DNA of 64,000 nt from Exobasidium rhododendri (Eukaryota; Basidiomycota; Exobasidiomycetes; Exobasidiales; Exobasidiaceae), in assembly GCA_026210745.1 (NCBI GenBank), contig CP110631.1:434001-498000 (forward strand), in the 5' to 3' direction. Below, one piece after another: positions 19,885 to 32,600 of this stretch. Numbering within the stretch: the first letter of the stretch is position 1; every line of letters begins with the position of its first letter. The position numbers and the translations under genes were made by a program. Under the pieces are notes generated by a model. It made no database searches and was not told the DNA's origin. It saw only the letters and a list, made by a program, of their open reading frames with translations.

Positions 19885-21744
19885 ATGGGCGCCTTTTGTT
19901 GCAAAGCAGAGGTAAGTTGAAGACGTAATGTGCGAGGGCTAAAGGATGGGCAGACACTGACAACTAGTCCCCGATATCCTTGACAGGCTATCGACTTTGA
20001 TGGGCCAGTAGATCTATACCACTTCTACCTTTTACGAGCAGTGGGTAAGGGCGCCTTTGGTAAAGTGAGAGTAGTACAACACAAGCAGACGAAGGTGAGG
20101 GGACAGGTGCAGCTGATGTAGAGCTCTTGTTGGTCTATGCAGCTGACACGCTTTCCTTCACTCAGAACCTCTTCGCGCTCAAATACATCAACAAGGCGAA
20201 ATGCATCAAGATGAGGGCCGTCTCTAACATCATACAGGAGAGGCGCCTACTCGAAGAGATTGAGTCACCTTTCATCTGTAATCTACGAGTAAGTAGGCTG
20301 TCGAAAGTTGCTGCTGTGCACGGGGAACCTGTAATGAATGCTCAATTTGCTCCTCGTCTTGCCTGCCCGCCTATGTAGTACGCATTCCAGGACGACGAGA
20401 ACATGTTTATGGTCTTGGATCTCATGCTAGGCGGTGACTTACGCTTTCACTTGGATCGTAGTGGGAACATGAAGGAGGACGTAGTGCGGTTCTATGTGGC
20501 GGAGCTAGCACTGGCACTGGATTACCTTCATCGACTGCAGATCGTTCATCGAGATCTCAAACCGGACAACGTCTTGCTGGATGAGAAGGGGCACGCCCAT
20601 CTCACCGACTTCAACATCGCCGTTCACTTTTCCACTCGAAGACCTTTGACAAGCGTGGCAGGCAGTATGGCATACATGGCACCAGAAGTGCTAGCAAAGA
20701 GAGGATATCTGTCAAGTGTAGATTGGTGGTCACTCGGGGTGATGGCATACGAATTATTGTTCGGAAGGAGACCATTTCGAGGGAAGACAAACTCAGCCCT
20801 GACTCACAGTATCCTAAACGATCGATGTAACTTTCCAGATAAGGTGGAGACGATCGTTAGTGCAGAATGCATTAACTGCATTAAGCTGTTGCTAGATCGT
20901 GACACCAAGAAGCGGTTAGGGTGTAGAAAGGGGATTGAAGATTTCAAGAATCATCCATGGTTCAGCGGCATGAATTGGCAAGCAGTGGAAGCGAAGCAAG
21001 CGGTGCCTCCCTTTGAGCCAGATGTGAGTGGAATGCTTCGGAAGAGAAGTGTCTTGTACCTAAGGACGTGTTGGGTGGCGCTCATGCTGAACACTTCTGA
21101 TTGCTTCTCTTCCCCTCTCCCAGAACAAGAAAGCGAACTTTGATGCGACACATGAGCTGGAGGAACTTCTACTGGAAGACAATCCCCTGAAAGCAAAGAA
21201 AAGAGATGAGAAGAGGGACATAGCGACACTCACGCCAGACATGAGGCAGATGGAAGAGCACTTTTTGCCCTTTGACCATATCAAGCAAGTCCGACGGTCG
21301 TACTTCAAAAACAGTAGGAATGACAGAGGAGATCGAGATGGGGACGCCCAAAGCTTCTCGCAAACATCGAGTGCAGCGTATACATTGGCAGATCAACCAC
21401 TGGCAGAGATGGGGCAAAATAGCAACGCTCGTGGTGGAATCGGTGCAAATAGCACGAATTCATCGATAGGGATGGCGAACGGTATACCTCACTCCACCGT
21501 GCCCTTTGCAAGCTCGAGCAATCACAAGCCGGCGATAGGCAATAATGGTGCTGATGCTCACGAAAGAGTAAGCCATAATCAGGCACTTATGAACGGCACG
21601 ACACCGCCATCAAGGAACAACTCCGTGGCTCCCTCTGCTTCGCAAGAATATGCAAAGGCGTATCAAGCAAAAGAAGAGTCGTCTCGTCGCCAATCTGAGT
21701 CAGGAAGCTACCCACTGCAAGTCATGAATGAAAAGACCCATTGA
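19885..21744 (+). CDS. YANK/STK32-family serine/threonine kinase with acylated N-terminus
   Basis: Five exons: 19885-19911, 19987-20094, 20166-20288, 20379-21023, 21124-21744, giving 507 residues. The first exon is only 27 nt and encodes MGAFCCKAE. Gly2 can be myristoylated and Cys5/Cys6 palmitoylated, so membrane anchoring is likely. The kinase domain has GKGAFGKV (29-36), Lys51 in FALKY, HRDLKPDN (143-150), DFN instead of DFG (163-165) and YMAPEV. DFN, the NMFMVLDLMLGGDLRFHL segment and the post-kinase FDATHELEELLLEDNPLKAKK tail are typical of the YANK (STK32) group of AGC-like kinases. The last ~120 residues are Ser/Asn-rich and disordered. Substrates are unknown for this family. Confidence 0.9.
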
Positions 21745-22173
21745 GGTGATTACTTGTCCACCACTACCCTTCTCCCCTTGTCTTTTGTCTCACACATATG
21801 ATACCAATCCGCACCAATCATCCCATCCCCTGCACATCTGGTCACACTTCAATCCCATTCACACCGCTCGTTTTGTTTCTCAGAATGACGTTAGTGTTTT
21901 GCTCTTTCTCCTCAAAAGTCACTCCTCCCTTTCTCTGTCTACTTTTCTTCTCCGTTCTTCTTCCCCGCCATCATCACACTCACACAATCGCGAGGCCTGG
22001 TCACCACTTCATCACACTTTCAATCATACTGCCATCAAATTCATCTCACTCCAGTTCTCTCTCTTTCCACACGTACTAATGAAGTCGTGCGGAGTCTCCT
22101 TCCATCGCGTTTGATTGTTGCACATGTGCTCTTCGTCATTTGAATAGATGCAATGCTTGACTCTAAACGTTAG
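21745..22173. other. Convergent 3' region, C/T-rich
   Basis: Lies between the kinase stop and the stop of the minus-strand membrane protein. Very C/T-rich on the plus strand (21770-22090), with frames that are only low-complexity Ser/His/Leu runs. No gene supported. Confidence 0.5.
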
Positions 22174-23563
22174 CTACAAGGACGAATCACGATGATGAAC
22201 ATGACGGGGACTCAATGTGCTAGAGGAAGGCGGGTATAGGGAGGAACTGGGAGAGCCCTGAACATGTAGACTTGAAGCCCAAGCGTGATTGTGTTGCTGA
22301 TCATTTGAGTCGTCCTCTGTCTTATCTTCTCCGACAACAAAGTAGGTTTCTTCTTCTCCTTCATCTTCCTGCACCTTCGCTCTGGTCGGATAGGAGATGT
22401 GGGAACTTCTATCGGAAGCCATGGCAGCAGCAGCATGCATGCTCAAGATCGAATGTCGATATGTCCATTGCTCACTGAAGAATTGATCAATCTCATCCGA
22501 TCGAATACTTCGATGACGAAGGTGGATCCGATAGAGAATGAACACGATTGTCACTAGACCAGAGATGATGGCTATGCCTACGAGACCCAGTGACCAAGGA
22601 GGGATCTGACGAATCGACTGCGGTGCAATCTCGCAAATCTTAGACTGGACGTTGCAGTTGAACTCGACGCACTCACGATTTTCGACACAACTTGAGCCGA
22701 TTTGCTTTTCTTGTCTACAGCTGGAGGTACCGCCTTCATTGTTGCAGTACAAACCGACCTGGCAATCATCTCGAGTAAATGTAGCTACGGTTTCGTGACC
22801 GCTTTCGTTGTAGCCCAGGTAGTCTGTGCTGTCGAGGATGCAGCCCTCTCCCAATCCTGAAGCAGCTCGTCTACACAGGCCCTGAAGGCAGTATGTAGAG
22901 AAGGTCGATCCATCAGACTGTCCGCAAGAGTCTGTTAAGAGCGAGACTTTTAGTTTGTTTTGCTCGTAGCTAGATACGTCACTACTGGATAAAACACTAC
23001 ATACCATCGCGATTCAATTGACACATCTTCCCGAGGGGGATCAAGGGCTGACATTCACTTTCGTCGTCTGGACAGTAGTGGCTTTCGTCGCACATAGAAG
23101 GGAGTTCCTCGAACGGGACTCCCTTGTATCCGAAGGGATATTCATCTCGACGACATGTTTTGTTGATGCACACACCAAAGTCGATAATTGGTGTGGAACT
23201 TGCCTTTGCCGCGGCAGGAATGTATAGAGAATTAAACGGGCTGGGAGGCTTGTAGACTGGCATTGTGGAAGGCAATACAAGGGAAGGGACTTGCTCTTGT
23301 CTTTTGTCGTTCTGCTCAATGGCAACATTGGGAGTAGGCTGAGCGAGGAGTGGGTCTCGATCGAACGTCGCAGTAGGCTTGCACCATTGTCGAGGACCGC
23401 AATCAGACCGGAATCGATGAGTGACACCGTCAAGAACAGAGTGTCGTGGATCGCAAGGGTCATCAATGGCAAGGGGCGGTGGCAGTGGAGGAGTGGCTTC
23501 GTTGTCATCTTGTGCATTCGTGTTGCAAAGTAAGGAAAAGGCGAGGTAGGGATACAGCCTCAT
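22174..23563 (-). CDS. Cysteine-rich type I membrane protein, function unknown
   Basis: Two exons, 23563-23005 and 22931-22174 (73-nt intron), 438 residues. A short signal peptide (MRLYPYLAFSLLCNTNAQ) is followed by a lumenal or extracellular part with about 20 cysteines. Many are in CxxxxxC-type pairs such as DCGPRQWC, CINKTC, CDESHYC and CQVGLYC. One membrane span follows (about 299-320, SLGLVGIAIISGLVTIVFIL), then a basic stop-transfer segment HLRHRS and an acidic, Ser/His-rich cytoplasmic tail of about 115 residues. I recognise no named family; the layout suggests a cell-surface or secretory-pathway receptor or wall protein. The splice is supported by continuity of the Cys-rich pattern. 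Confidence 0.75.
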
Positions 23564-24397
23564 TGCGTTACGATTGTCTGATGACCAGCGATGGTCCTAC
23601 CTCATCATCGTCAGCACACTCTCTTTCGCGCTGACTTTCGTAATCAGGCTGAGAATCCTGCAAACCAGTCAAGTGTCTACCAGATCTGTCCTCAATCGAA
23701 TGTGCTTGATGAAATGCATTGTCTTCAAGGCCTTGCAGGTGTTCCTCTAGCAGCATTCGACAGTATGCATGATCGAATTTCAACACCCTCTGACAGCCAA
23801 TCATCGATGGATCAAATTACTGTGCTAGGTCAGGGACAAGTTTGTTGGAACGCGCATCTTTCAGACTGGCTGTCGCTCCTCGCATTTGAATGCTTCCCTG
23901 ACAGTTGTTCTGCAGTCGATGCCGCGTTCAGTACCCTTGATACGCGCGGCTGTCTGGCACTGATAGTAGCATGCTTTACCTCATCTCGCCATCTTTTTCG
24001 CTCAAAGCTTCGGCAAGAGGGGCAAGAAGTGTGCTTGCATACTCTCACGGTCATCTAAATTATTGACAGCAGACTGCGCTATGTGTAAGACGTCGATTCT
24101 TGGCGTCCAGATCCGTTTACTGGTAAAAGAGTGGGAAGCGACACGGTTGTTGGAGACTCAGTCACACACGTGCGACACGCTCGGGGAACAAGAGACCAAA
24201 ATAATTTGTCTTGGGCAGTGAGCAATTGAAAGTCTACTTTTAGAGATACGGAAGGGTGACGACTCGCTTGCTCACCACTGCGTCCCTGCCCTCTGCTGTC
24301 CCTGGGACTTATCTTACTCGCCCTTGTTCTCAACAGCGCTATCACCGCCGGGCTGCAGTGAAAGGAACACCGACTGACTGCGCTGGTACGGCAAGCC
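23564..24397. other. Gene-poor 0.8-kb region between divergent genes
   Basis: Both neighbours start from this gap, so it holds two promoters. A plus-strand frame of 155 codons (23591-24058) has no recognisable domain. The opposite strand holds a short Cys-x9-Cys stretch (about 23910-24000), but I could not build a convincing small Cx9C gene from it. Confidence 0.4.
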
Positions 24398-26045
24398 ATG
24401 GCATATAACAATTCTCCACTTCTTGCCATGGCACCTTTGACCTCCCCCAATGGCTTGCATCGCCACCAGTCCGGCGCTGGAAGCGGTCAACAAGACTCGA
24501 GCACCATCAACAACAGTAACACTCACAGTAGTATGCAGCCCAGAGCACATCTCATTCCCTTTCAAGCTACACCTGTGCAACATGGCCCTACGCCGCTCAA
24601 CTTTGGGTTTGGGTTTGGGTCCGCTATTGGTTCGCCTTCGACGCAATTTGCAAGTCCATCGGCGAGCTCGCAATGGGGTCAATCGCCTCAACATCCGCAG
24701 ATACTGTCACCCTCCCATCGTGGCTCCCCCTCGTCTCGAGGCGGAGCAACAGCTTATCTTGCAAAGAAAAGCGAAACAAAGAGACGAAGAGACTCTGATG
24801 ACGATGACAGCGATGATGAAATGGGAGAAGGTAGAGAAAAGAGTGCCAGCCCTTCGATAAGTCATGACCGAATCTTTTCATCAAAACAGGCTTTACCAAA
24901 AAGGATGAGGTCTGGGATTGGTGCAGTAGGAATGATAAATTTGGGAGATTCGCGCTCGTCTAGAGGTATCGGCACGCCTACTGATAGCAATCTTGCCAAC
25001 ACAAGTACGGGGACAAGCTCTAGTGCAAGTATCGACAAGATGGACCTGGGAAAGGTTCTTTGTGAGTGTCGTGGTGAAGATCCACCGCTTTAAAAAGGTG
25101 CTCCACTGACCCTCATGAGACTTGCCTATTACAGCAACATTGGATAAACCATCACTCTTGACCCTTTTCTCTCGATTACTTTCCTCGTCGACGGACCCTA
25201 CGTTGCGAGATCAAATTATAGCTCACATACCATCGCCATCACTTATCTCGGTCGAGTTTGCGCTGGAAGAAATCGAAAAGGGCATTCGTAGTGCAGGTGC
25301 TCATGCTGGTGAAATGAGGGCAGGTTTTGCATGGGCCAGACTACGGAATCCAGTCGGTGACTTCACTGCGACTTCTCTCGGCTTTCTACCTTTCTTTGTT
25401 GATGAGACCAAAAATGGCGGCATTCTCTCTTCCCGGCAGGAATCACCGCACATCTCTACGACGTACAACTTTCTCCACGCCCTCACTGTGAGGACGTTGC
25501 GAATCATCAACTCGTTAGCACCAACACCTTCCACCATGTCCACCTCCCTTTTCGCCGTTGAATTGAACAAGCCACTACATCTTGGCAACAGTGCGCGCCC
25601 TTCCATCAAAATGTACCAGGAACTGCTGCCTTCTGATTGCTTGAGCTCTTCGAATCCCAACACGATTGTGACGCAGCTCATCCCATCGATCCTAGTACAG
25701 TGGAGTCGATTACAAGAGACGGTGTGCAAAGGGGTCAACGAGGAAGGAAAGATGTTTGGAAGTGAGATGATGCGAAGCTGGATCTTGTCACTTGAAGCTC
25801 TAGGATGGGCAAAGGCAGAGCAAGATCAGAATGTCAAGGTGGAAGAGAAGGCATTCCGGATTGCGATCGACGTTATCCGAATCAGGCTAGAGCAGGAGGT
25901 GGGCTGGCTGATAGGTATTCAGCCCCGTCACAACAGCAACAACGCATGGAAAGCGAGCATCACCTCCTCCCCACTCCAAGGCATATCTCATTCGAGCAAC
26001 GGCAGAGCACCGAGTCACATGGAAGAAGAGGAAGAGCAACTGTGA
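24398..26045 (+). CDS. STS1: Sts1/Cut8-like nuclear proteasome tethering factor
   Basis: Two exons, 24398-25061 and 25135-26045 (73-nt intron), 524 residues. The first half is Ser/Gln/Gly-rich and disordered, with a Lys/Arg-rich patch followed by an acidic run (about 125-145) that could serve as a nuclear import signal. After the intron lies a helical Cut8/Sts1 domain: LDKPSLLTLFSRLLSS, LRDQIIAHIPSPSL, EEIEKGIR, then AWARLRNPVGDF and a long helical repeat ending about residue 470. Sts1/Cut8 proteins tether 26S proteasomes to the nuclear envelope and are short-lived. The family call rests on the pattern of the domain, not on a single invariant motif. Confidence 0.75.
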
Positions 26046-26552
26046 TCTGAACATTTTTTACCCCAAATTGCATTCATCCACTAAGCATCTCCACCTTCAT
26101 CCTCCGTCATACCCTTTGTATCTACTACCCATATTTTACATCTCCATCCTTGTTCATAAACATAGCAGTTCACATCAATCGATACCTTCTCATAGCGACT
26201 ATGGGACGCCCAATACGATGACCGCTGTTCGATCTCATTCCGAGAAGGAGTCTCGATGCTCATTTCCTTCTCCTGTCCTTCATGAGGCCACCACTGAATC
26301 GATCATGGTCAAGAAGGACGAGAACTTACCAAGTACTTCCTTCATGGCTTGAAGGGCCTCCACAAGAGGTTTTTAGCCTCAGCTCTCCAAGTCTGAAATT
26401 TCTCGCGTCTCGCACAGGACTGACGACAATTGCTGCCGAAGGCCAGACAACTCCTCTTCGACACTTGTACCGACTACAGCCTCTGATTGCCAAGACTGGC
26501 AGCAAGATAATTAAAGAACACAAGGACACGATAGGGAGTCGGAGGACGCAAG
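26046..26552. other. Intergenic between STS1 and TLG1
   Basis: About 500 bases in tandem orientation: STS1 3' untranslated region, then the TLG1 promoter and leader. The only frames are His/Ser/Pro-rich low-complexity stretches. Nothing else seen. Confidence 0.5.
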
Positions 26553-27524
26553 ATGGCGACTGATCCCTATCACACCTTTGCTGCAGATTTGCGAGGGTCT
26601 CTAGATACAGCACGGCAACTATCACGTCGCTACAAGACGCTCCAATCACAAAGAAGGGGTAAAGTCTCGTCGTCTTCTTCGGCCTCATCCTCTTCACTTG
26701 CTGAATCAGACAATCAGCTGAAAAGCGCATACACGGAACTACAGGATCATTTGGAGACGTTGGAAAACGACATCAATGATGTTCAAGAGAGTGTGGATAT
26801 GTTGGAGAGGAGAGGACCTGAGCTATTTGGTATCGATAGCACTGAGCTGGACAAGAGGAAGCGTTTCGTAGACAGCTGTACCGAGGAGGTCAGGGTGAGT
26901 GCTTGCTGGTCCCTTCTCACCCTTGTCTACACTATCAGATATCAGTAAAAAGGCACCATGCTAAAGCCTCCGTTCTTTTCCCTCAGCATCTGGCAAAGAC
27001 TGTACAGGAGGAGGGGAAACGGAATCGTGGCGATTTCCACACGATTGACATGCACAACAACGCCTCCCACGATAGATACCACGACGACGACGACGAAGGC
27101 GAAGATCCTAATTTAGCATTTGAAATGGAACAGCAGCAGCAGCTCATGTCGAAGCAGGACAATACCCTCGACCTGATCGGCTCTACCTTGAACAACCTCA
27201 AAAGACAGGCAGGGACGTTAGGTCAAGAGATTGGTGAACAGGTCGAATTGATAGGAGCATTGGATACAGAGGTAGATACATCTCAGTCTAAATTGACGAG
27301 AGCGATGGGGAGAATGGATGAGTTGGTGAGGCGAAGTGATGATCGGATGGGAGGATGGTGCGTTTGGTTGCTAGTCATTGTGAGTCTCCTGATATGCGTC
27401 GGTGGTGGTGGTGTTGATTAGTAAATGGTCTCAAGCTAAGCATCACTGATGACATACGCTTATCTTTTCTTTCCATCTTCCTCAGCTTCTGTTCGGTCTT
27501 TTGCTTGTTGCAATATTGATCTAG
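26553..27524 (+). CDS. TLG1: Tlg1/syntaxin-6-type Qc-SNARE
   Basis: Three exons, 26553-26894, 26987-27379 and 27486-27524, 257 residues; introns 92 and 106 nt. The N-terminal Habc-like part starts MATDPYHTFAADLRGSLDTARQL, close to the syntaxin-6 N-terminal helix. The Qc SNARE helix is in the second exon (about 165-225: QDNTLDLIGSTLNNLK...TEVDTSQSKLTRAMGRMDEL, with the zero-layer Gln in TLGQEIGEQ). The tail anchor WCVWLLVI-LLFGLLLVAILI is split by the last intron; the third exon codes only 12 residues. It would act in endosome-to-Golgi fusion. The insertion of acidic Asp/His residues between helices is variable in the family. Confidence 0.88.
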
Positions 27525-27546
27525 TTCTGTGAGCGTGGGACGTCCT

Positions 27547-29535
27547 TCAAGCCGAGCGAGGCCAGCTACGTGGGGGGAAGCATCGAGTCGTGGAAGTATA
27601 TAACGAGTGAGGCTGAACGATTGCAGGGGTGGAGGAGCGCTCGAGGTGTCTCTTCGCTTTATCGTCCTCTGCATAGCAGCTGCCTGCCAATGGTGGAGTG
27701 CTGAATGGAGACAGAGTTTGTCGATCTTCTAGTATCGTATCAAAGATAGAAGAAATAGTCGAGTCGCTGGAACTTCGTCTAGAGTGCTGCAAGGGTGCGG
27801 AAACCGGAGAGAGAGAGATGGAACTCGACGAGGGTGGAGCAGGTGGCCAGTGACCAGACTTGATCCGCTCCTGATGCCTCGTCAACGACCATCCACTTAG
27901 CTTTGCAGGTATTGTGTCCGTTGCGAGTGCTATAAGCTGCTGCCACGTCTCTACTTTCGCCAGGCTACTCTCGTAATCTGTCGCTAGATGTTGAGCGTCC
28001 TTCTTGACGGGCGACGAGATTTCAAGGGAGGGATTCTTCTCATTGGGCTCCACCATGACTGAATCGACACTGGCAGCTGAGGGAGACGACTGTGCGGTAC
28101 TTTTTCCTGGCAGGGCAAAGTATCTGCTGCTCTCTTTGTAGTCGTCTCTGGCCAGCGCTTCTAGCTTGCAGTGGCCCTGGTCACTCATATCCTGAACACC
28201 TGCCGATGATCCTAACAGCACTGGCAGTCTCCAGTATTGCGGTACAAGCTGAACTGGGCTTGCGTCATGCTCATCTAGTACGAACATCTGTATCAGATGC
28301 TGCACCTCTTGTGGCGAAGGACGACCTGCTTCCTCTGCCTGATTTTTCACTCTTACGGTCTCAGTCACATGCATCCTTTCGCTCAACGACTTGGACAGAC
28401 TGTCATCGTCGTTGCGATTGCAGTCAAACGATGTCGTGTCGCAAAGATGCATCTCCATGCCAATCATTGCGGCTTCTGCTTCTTCTCTGCCAACGACACT
28501 ATCTTCAACGAGCAAAGCTTGACTTTGGCCTTGTGTCTCTTGTAGAGCGAGCATTGCAGTATCTTGATTAGATAGTGACGATGTCTGTTCAGCAAGGTAA
28601 GCTTTGTGCAATCTCTCTGTCTCTGGTGAAAAGTCCCGTATGGGTCGAGGCCGAGGTCGAGGTCCTTTCCTCTCCTGCCCTTGAGTCGGAACTTTTCTAG
28701 CTGGTGCGAAAGTGATGCCGAGGTATTCAACATCACTGGAAACGTCTGTATCGCTCATTTCGTATACTTCTTCGTCTACTTCCTCGACCAGTTGATCTTC
28801 TTCTTGCTCTACTTCTCCTCCTCCTTCCTCCTCATCACTGTCCAGTGAGACTGGATCTTTCGGCGTGCCCGCTCCAAAATACCTTTCAGCAAATCTTGCC
28901 GCTGCAATGGAGGATGAATGCCTTCTCTGTTAATGCCTGCATCATTCATGTCGACACTGCTCAATGAGCGTCTCACCAATTCGCATTTGTTGTCTCTGCT
29001 GGAACTTTCTAAGGAGGTCTTCACGATCTGGTAGCGATGTCGACGACGATCGCCTACTTATCGGCGTGATCATTACGAACACTTGCACTTGGAGAATCCT
29101 TCTGTGCACTCTAGCTCTCTTTATCTCTCTCTCTTCTGGTCTTTCTGGATTTTGCTTCTTCTTCGTCCTGAGCCCTCCTCCTTCAAAGCTCGAGCTGGAC
29201 GGTACCTCTTCGCTAGAGTATGCTACTATGCTAAGGCATGCTAAGCAGGTCAATTTAGTATTCTAGTTGGACATTACAAGTCAGAGTCAGCGACGTTTGC
29301 GAGTAGGCACTGCTGTGTGCGATACACTTACGATTGTAAAGTTGATCTCATCTGTCTGTAGGAAAGACAAAGAGTACGATGTGAATGTTCTGCATGATAG
29401 ACCGCATGATCCCCGCCCATCAAAGTCTGCGCTCGGACCGCCTCCGTTCATTTGAAGTTTCTCCTCTTCCCAATTTCCGCCCCAATGACTCTCCTCCTCG
29501 AGCTTAAATTCGTTGTCAGTACACGCATAGACCAT
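27547..29535 (-). CDS. Unrecognised protein, three exons, 5' end uncertain
   Basis: I do not recognise this protein. The main exon (28901-27547) codes about 450 residues: an acidic run, then VSSDVEYLGITFAPARKVP, an Arg/Pro cluster and long Ser/Pro-rich disordered parts. A 75-nt intron (28976-28902, GTGAGA...TTGCAG) joins it to 29262-28977, which contains DREDLLRKFQQRQQMRI and reads on as AARFAERYFG. A 69-nt intron (29331-29263, GTAAGT...CTAG, CTGAC branch site) joins that to 29535-29332, and the frame stays open through both joins (614 residues). The 5' exon could instead be untranslated, with translation from the ATG at 29073-29071 (483 residues). Low-complexity composition suggests a nuclear or scaffold protein; that is a guess. 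Its stop lies 22 bases beyond the end of TLG1, which converges on it. Confidence 0.5.
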
Positions 29536-29675
29536 CAAGATAGGGCCTTAGCACCTGCAAGAGTGTATGTGATAATATTGAACCTCTGCGAGAGTTTACT
29601 TACATGACTACCCCGAAAGTAAAAAGGGAAGAACGTTTAGAGATACGATGGATGAATAGATGTGTGTGTGTTGTA

Positions 29676-32600
29676 CTACGAGCTTCCTTCGCGAGCTTTG
29701 ACGATGTCCTCCCTCGTGATGCTCGACTTGTCGCACATGCTGTAGAAGAGCGCACCAGTACCGTTCTGAACGTCCTGAGCTTCGTCACCACCCTTTGACG
29801 ATTTCGATAGCTCCGCTCCCTTTTCGTACAGTGCCAAGGGAGTGTCGTACTCTGCTAAACGACCTTGATCAAAGACGGCTACCTTGTCGTATCCGATGAT
29901 CGTCTGTAGTCGATGAGCAATGGTGATGAGCGTCTTGTCGTTGCAAGAAGCTTGGATGGCTGATTGGATTTCACTATCACTGACCAAGTCGACACTTGAC
30001 GTCGCTTCATCGAGCACTAGTATCTTGGATCCTCGCAGTAGAGCTCGACCAACGCATAGCAGCTGTCTCTGTCCAGCACTGAAATTGGACGCTCCTTCTG
30101 TCAATAGCGCATCGAGACCTCCATCCAGTGACTTGATGTGATCTTTCAATCGAGCCTGATCAAGGCTGTGCCAGAGTTCTTCGTCGCTGTAGGTGCCTGT
30201 AGGGTCCATGTTGTCACGCAGAGTGCCTTCCCAGAGTTGCGGATCTTGAGGGATGATGGCAATATTCGACCGAAGATCCTTTAGGCCCAGCTTCTTGCTA
30301 TCGTAGTCATCTATCAGAATCGTGCCTTCTGCTGCTTCAATGATACGGAACAGCGCCAAGGTCAGACTAGACTTTCCCGCTCCTGTCCTGCCCACGACGG
30401 CCACCCTTTCTCCGTGATTGATGGTCAAGTCTATATTCTTGAGCACCATACCAAGATCCTTTCGATATCTCGTGGAGTAATTTGCAAACTCAATCTTGCC
30501 TTGCCTCGGCCAACCTGTAGGTGGTTTCTCATCCACTTCATAGGGCGCCTCTGGTTCCGTTTCGCTGTAGCTCAAGACTCTCTCCACAGACACAATGTTC
30601 TGCTCGACTTCAGATGCTGATCGTACGACCCAGTTGAGTGTTGAGGTGGTCGAGAGTGCTTGCGACATCATCAAGCCCAACAGACCCGCGTCCATCTTTC
30701 CCCCCTTTGTCACCAGTGTCACTGCCAACGTAGCCGCAGCCAGAATGACAATCGATCCAATAAATTCAATCCTGACGGCGAGCCATCGATTGCAGGTGGT
30801 GGCGGGAAAGTAACACATCTGATTACGGTCGACTCTTGCTTCACTTGTAGCCACGAACCTCGTCTGTTGATTGAACGCTCGGATAGTACTGAGTCCACCA
30901 AGACTTTCCTGGAACCAGGTAAAGATGGGAGACTTGCTTACCGCATCCAATCGCTTCAACTCTCTAGAAGTGGCCAGATAGTATCGCAAGACGGCTCGAT
31001 AGATGAACCAGAGTGGGACAATGGCCAGCAAGAACGGAGGAACCGAAACACTGACAACGACGAGGACCCCTACGACAACGACCATCGTACGGAAGAAGCC
31101 GTTCAAGACCCGGGGCAAAGTCTCGTCGATGACATTCACATCTCGAGAAAAGAGATTAAGTAGACGGCCAGTGGGGATGGTCTCGAACCACTGCAAGGGC
31201 GCCCGTAAGACACTCTTGAACATTCCGTCGTGGAATCGTTTGGCACTCCTGATCGCCAACCAGGTGTAGAGGATGAAGGGCGCGATGCAGATCGCGACAC
31301 TGGCTGCCACACCCAGGATACCATACAGCGTCAAGTAGAAGCGAGTGTCTGCAGGGCTGCCACCGGTCTGACTGTTGTGCGTCCCCCACTGTTTCAAGAC
31401 GATATCTCTAGAGACCTGCAGTACTTGCGTCATGACCTGAGCCAGTATATAGAGGGAGAAACCGATGGCGCTCGAGCTCGATGCGTACTGCTTGTAGACT
31501 TCACTGCTCACGCTGCCTTGCTCTGATTTCTCTTTCTGCTGTGTGGTGTCTCGCAGCTGACGCAAGGTCTCCTTCTTGATCTGCGCTTTGGACAGTGGCT
31601 TCGGTCTCCTCATCGAGGCTGTGCTCAACCTTCTGTGCAATTTAGTCTCTTGAAGTCCTTCTTCTCCTTGTACATGTGAGAATTCCTTGTCGTAATCGAC
31701 GACCTCGTGTGTCTCTTCATTCTCCTGCTTTTCGAGATAGGATAGCGGACTTTCTCCTTCTTCTGCCTCCTCTCCTCCTCCTCCTCCTCCTCCCGATCTT
31801 TCAGATTGCTTGCCTAGGCCATTGATCAGGTTGAAGATATCACCACGAGCTTCCATCACCTGTTGATACGTCCCTCTTTCCTTCAAGATGATACCCCTTC
31901 TAAGCGACACAATCTGATCCGCTTCGGGCAAAAAGGACACCATGTTCGTCGTGAGGATTCTGGTCTTGGTCTTTAGCATTCCTTCGGGTCCGATGACGTA
32001 CTTGAAGATGTGTGCACCTACATGAGCGTCCACTGCCGCCAAAGGATCGTCCAACAAGTAGACATCTGCTCTGGCATAGCAAGCACGAGCCAAGGCAACT
32101 CTTGCCTTTTGCCCACCTGACAGTGAAACACCCTTTTCCCCCACCTCTGTCATGTCTCCGTCTGGCAAGATGGCCAAATCGGGTTCGAGCGCACAAGCAT
32201 GAATGACTCGCTGATAAAAATCTTCTTCATATCGAAGACCAAAGAGGATGTTGTCACGAACAGAGACACCCATACACCACCCGCCTTGCGTGAAATAGGC
32301 CGTTCTACCTCGAACGATGCACTGTCCATCTGACCGATACATCTCCCCTAGTATCGCCGACAAGAGGGAGCTCTTTCCATCCCCTACCCTTCCCAGAACA
32401 GCAAGCAACTCTCCCTTTTTGACTGTCAGGTCGATGTCAGCCAGCGTCGGTACTGGTTGGCTTCGTGACCACTTGAATTCGGCGTTCTTGAGGGTCACCG
32501 TTGCTTCCGCGTCTGATTGTGCTTCATCTGCGGGACTGTCAGGTAGGAGTGGGTCTAGAGGATTTGCTGGCAAGATCATCTTTCGTGCATTTTCGTCCAA

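Noticed and set aside
23591-24058. 155-codon plus-strand frame and an opposite-strand Cys-x9-Cys stretch
   Set aside because: Neither gives a complete twin Cx9C protein with plausible splice sites; composition looks non-coding.
30660-31163. 167-codon plus-strand frame
   Set aside because: Antisense of the conserved second membrane domain of the ABC transporter; no family signature.
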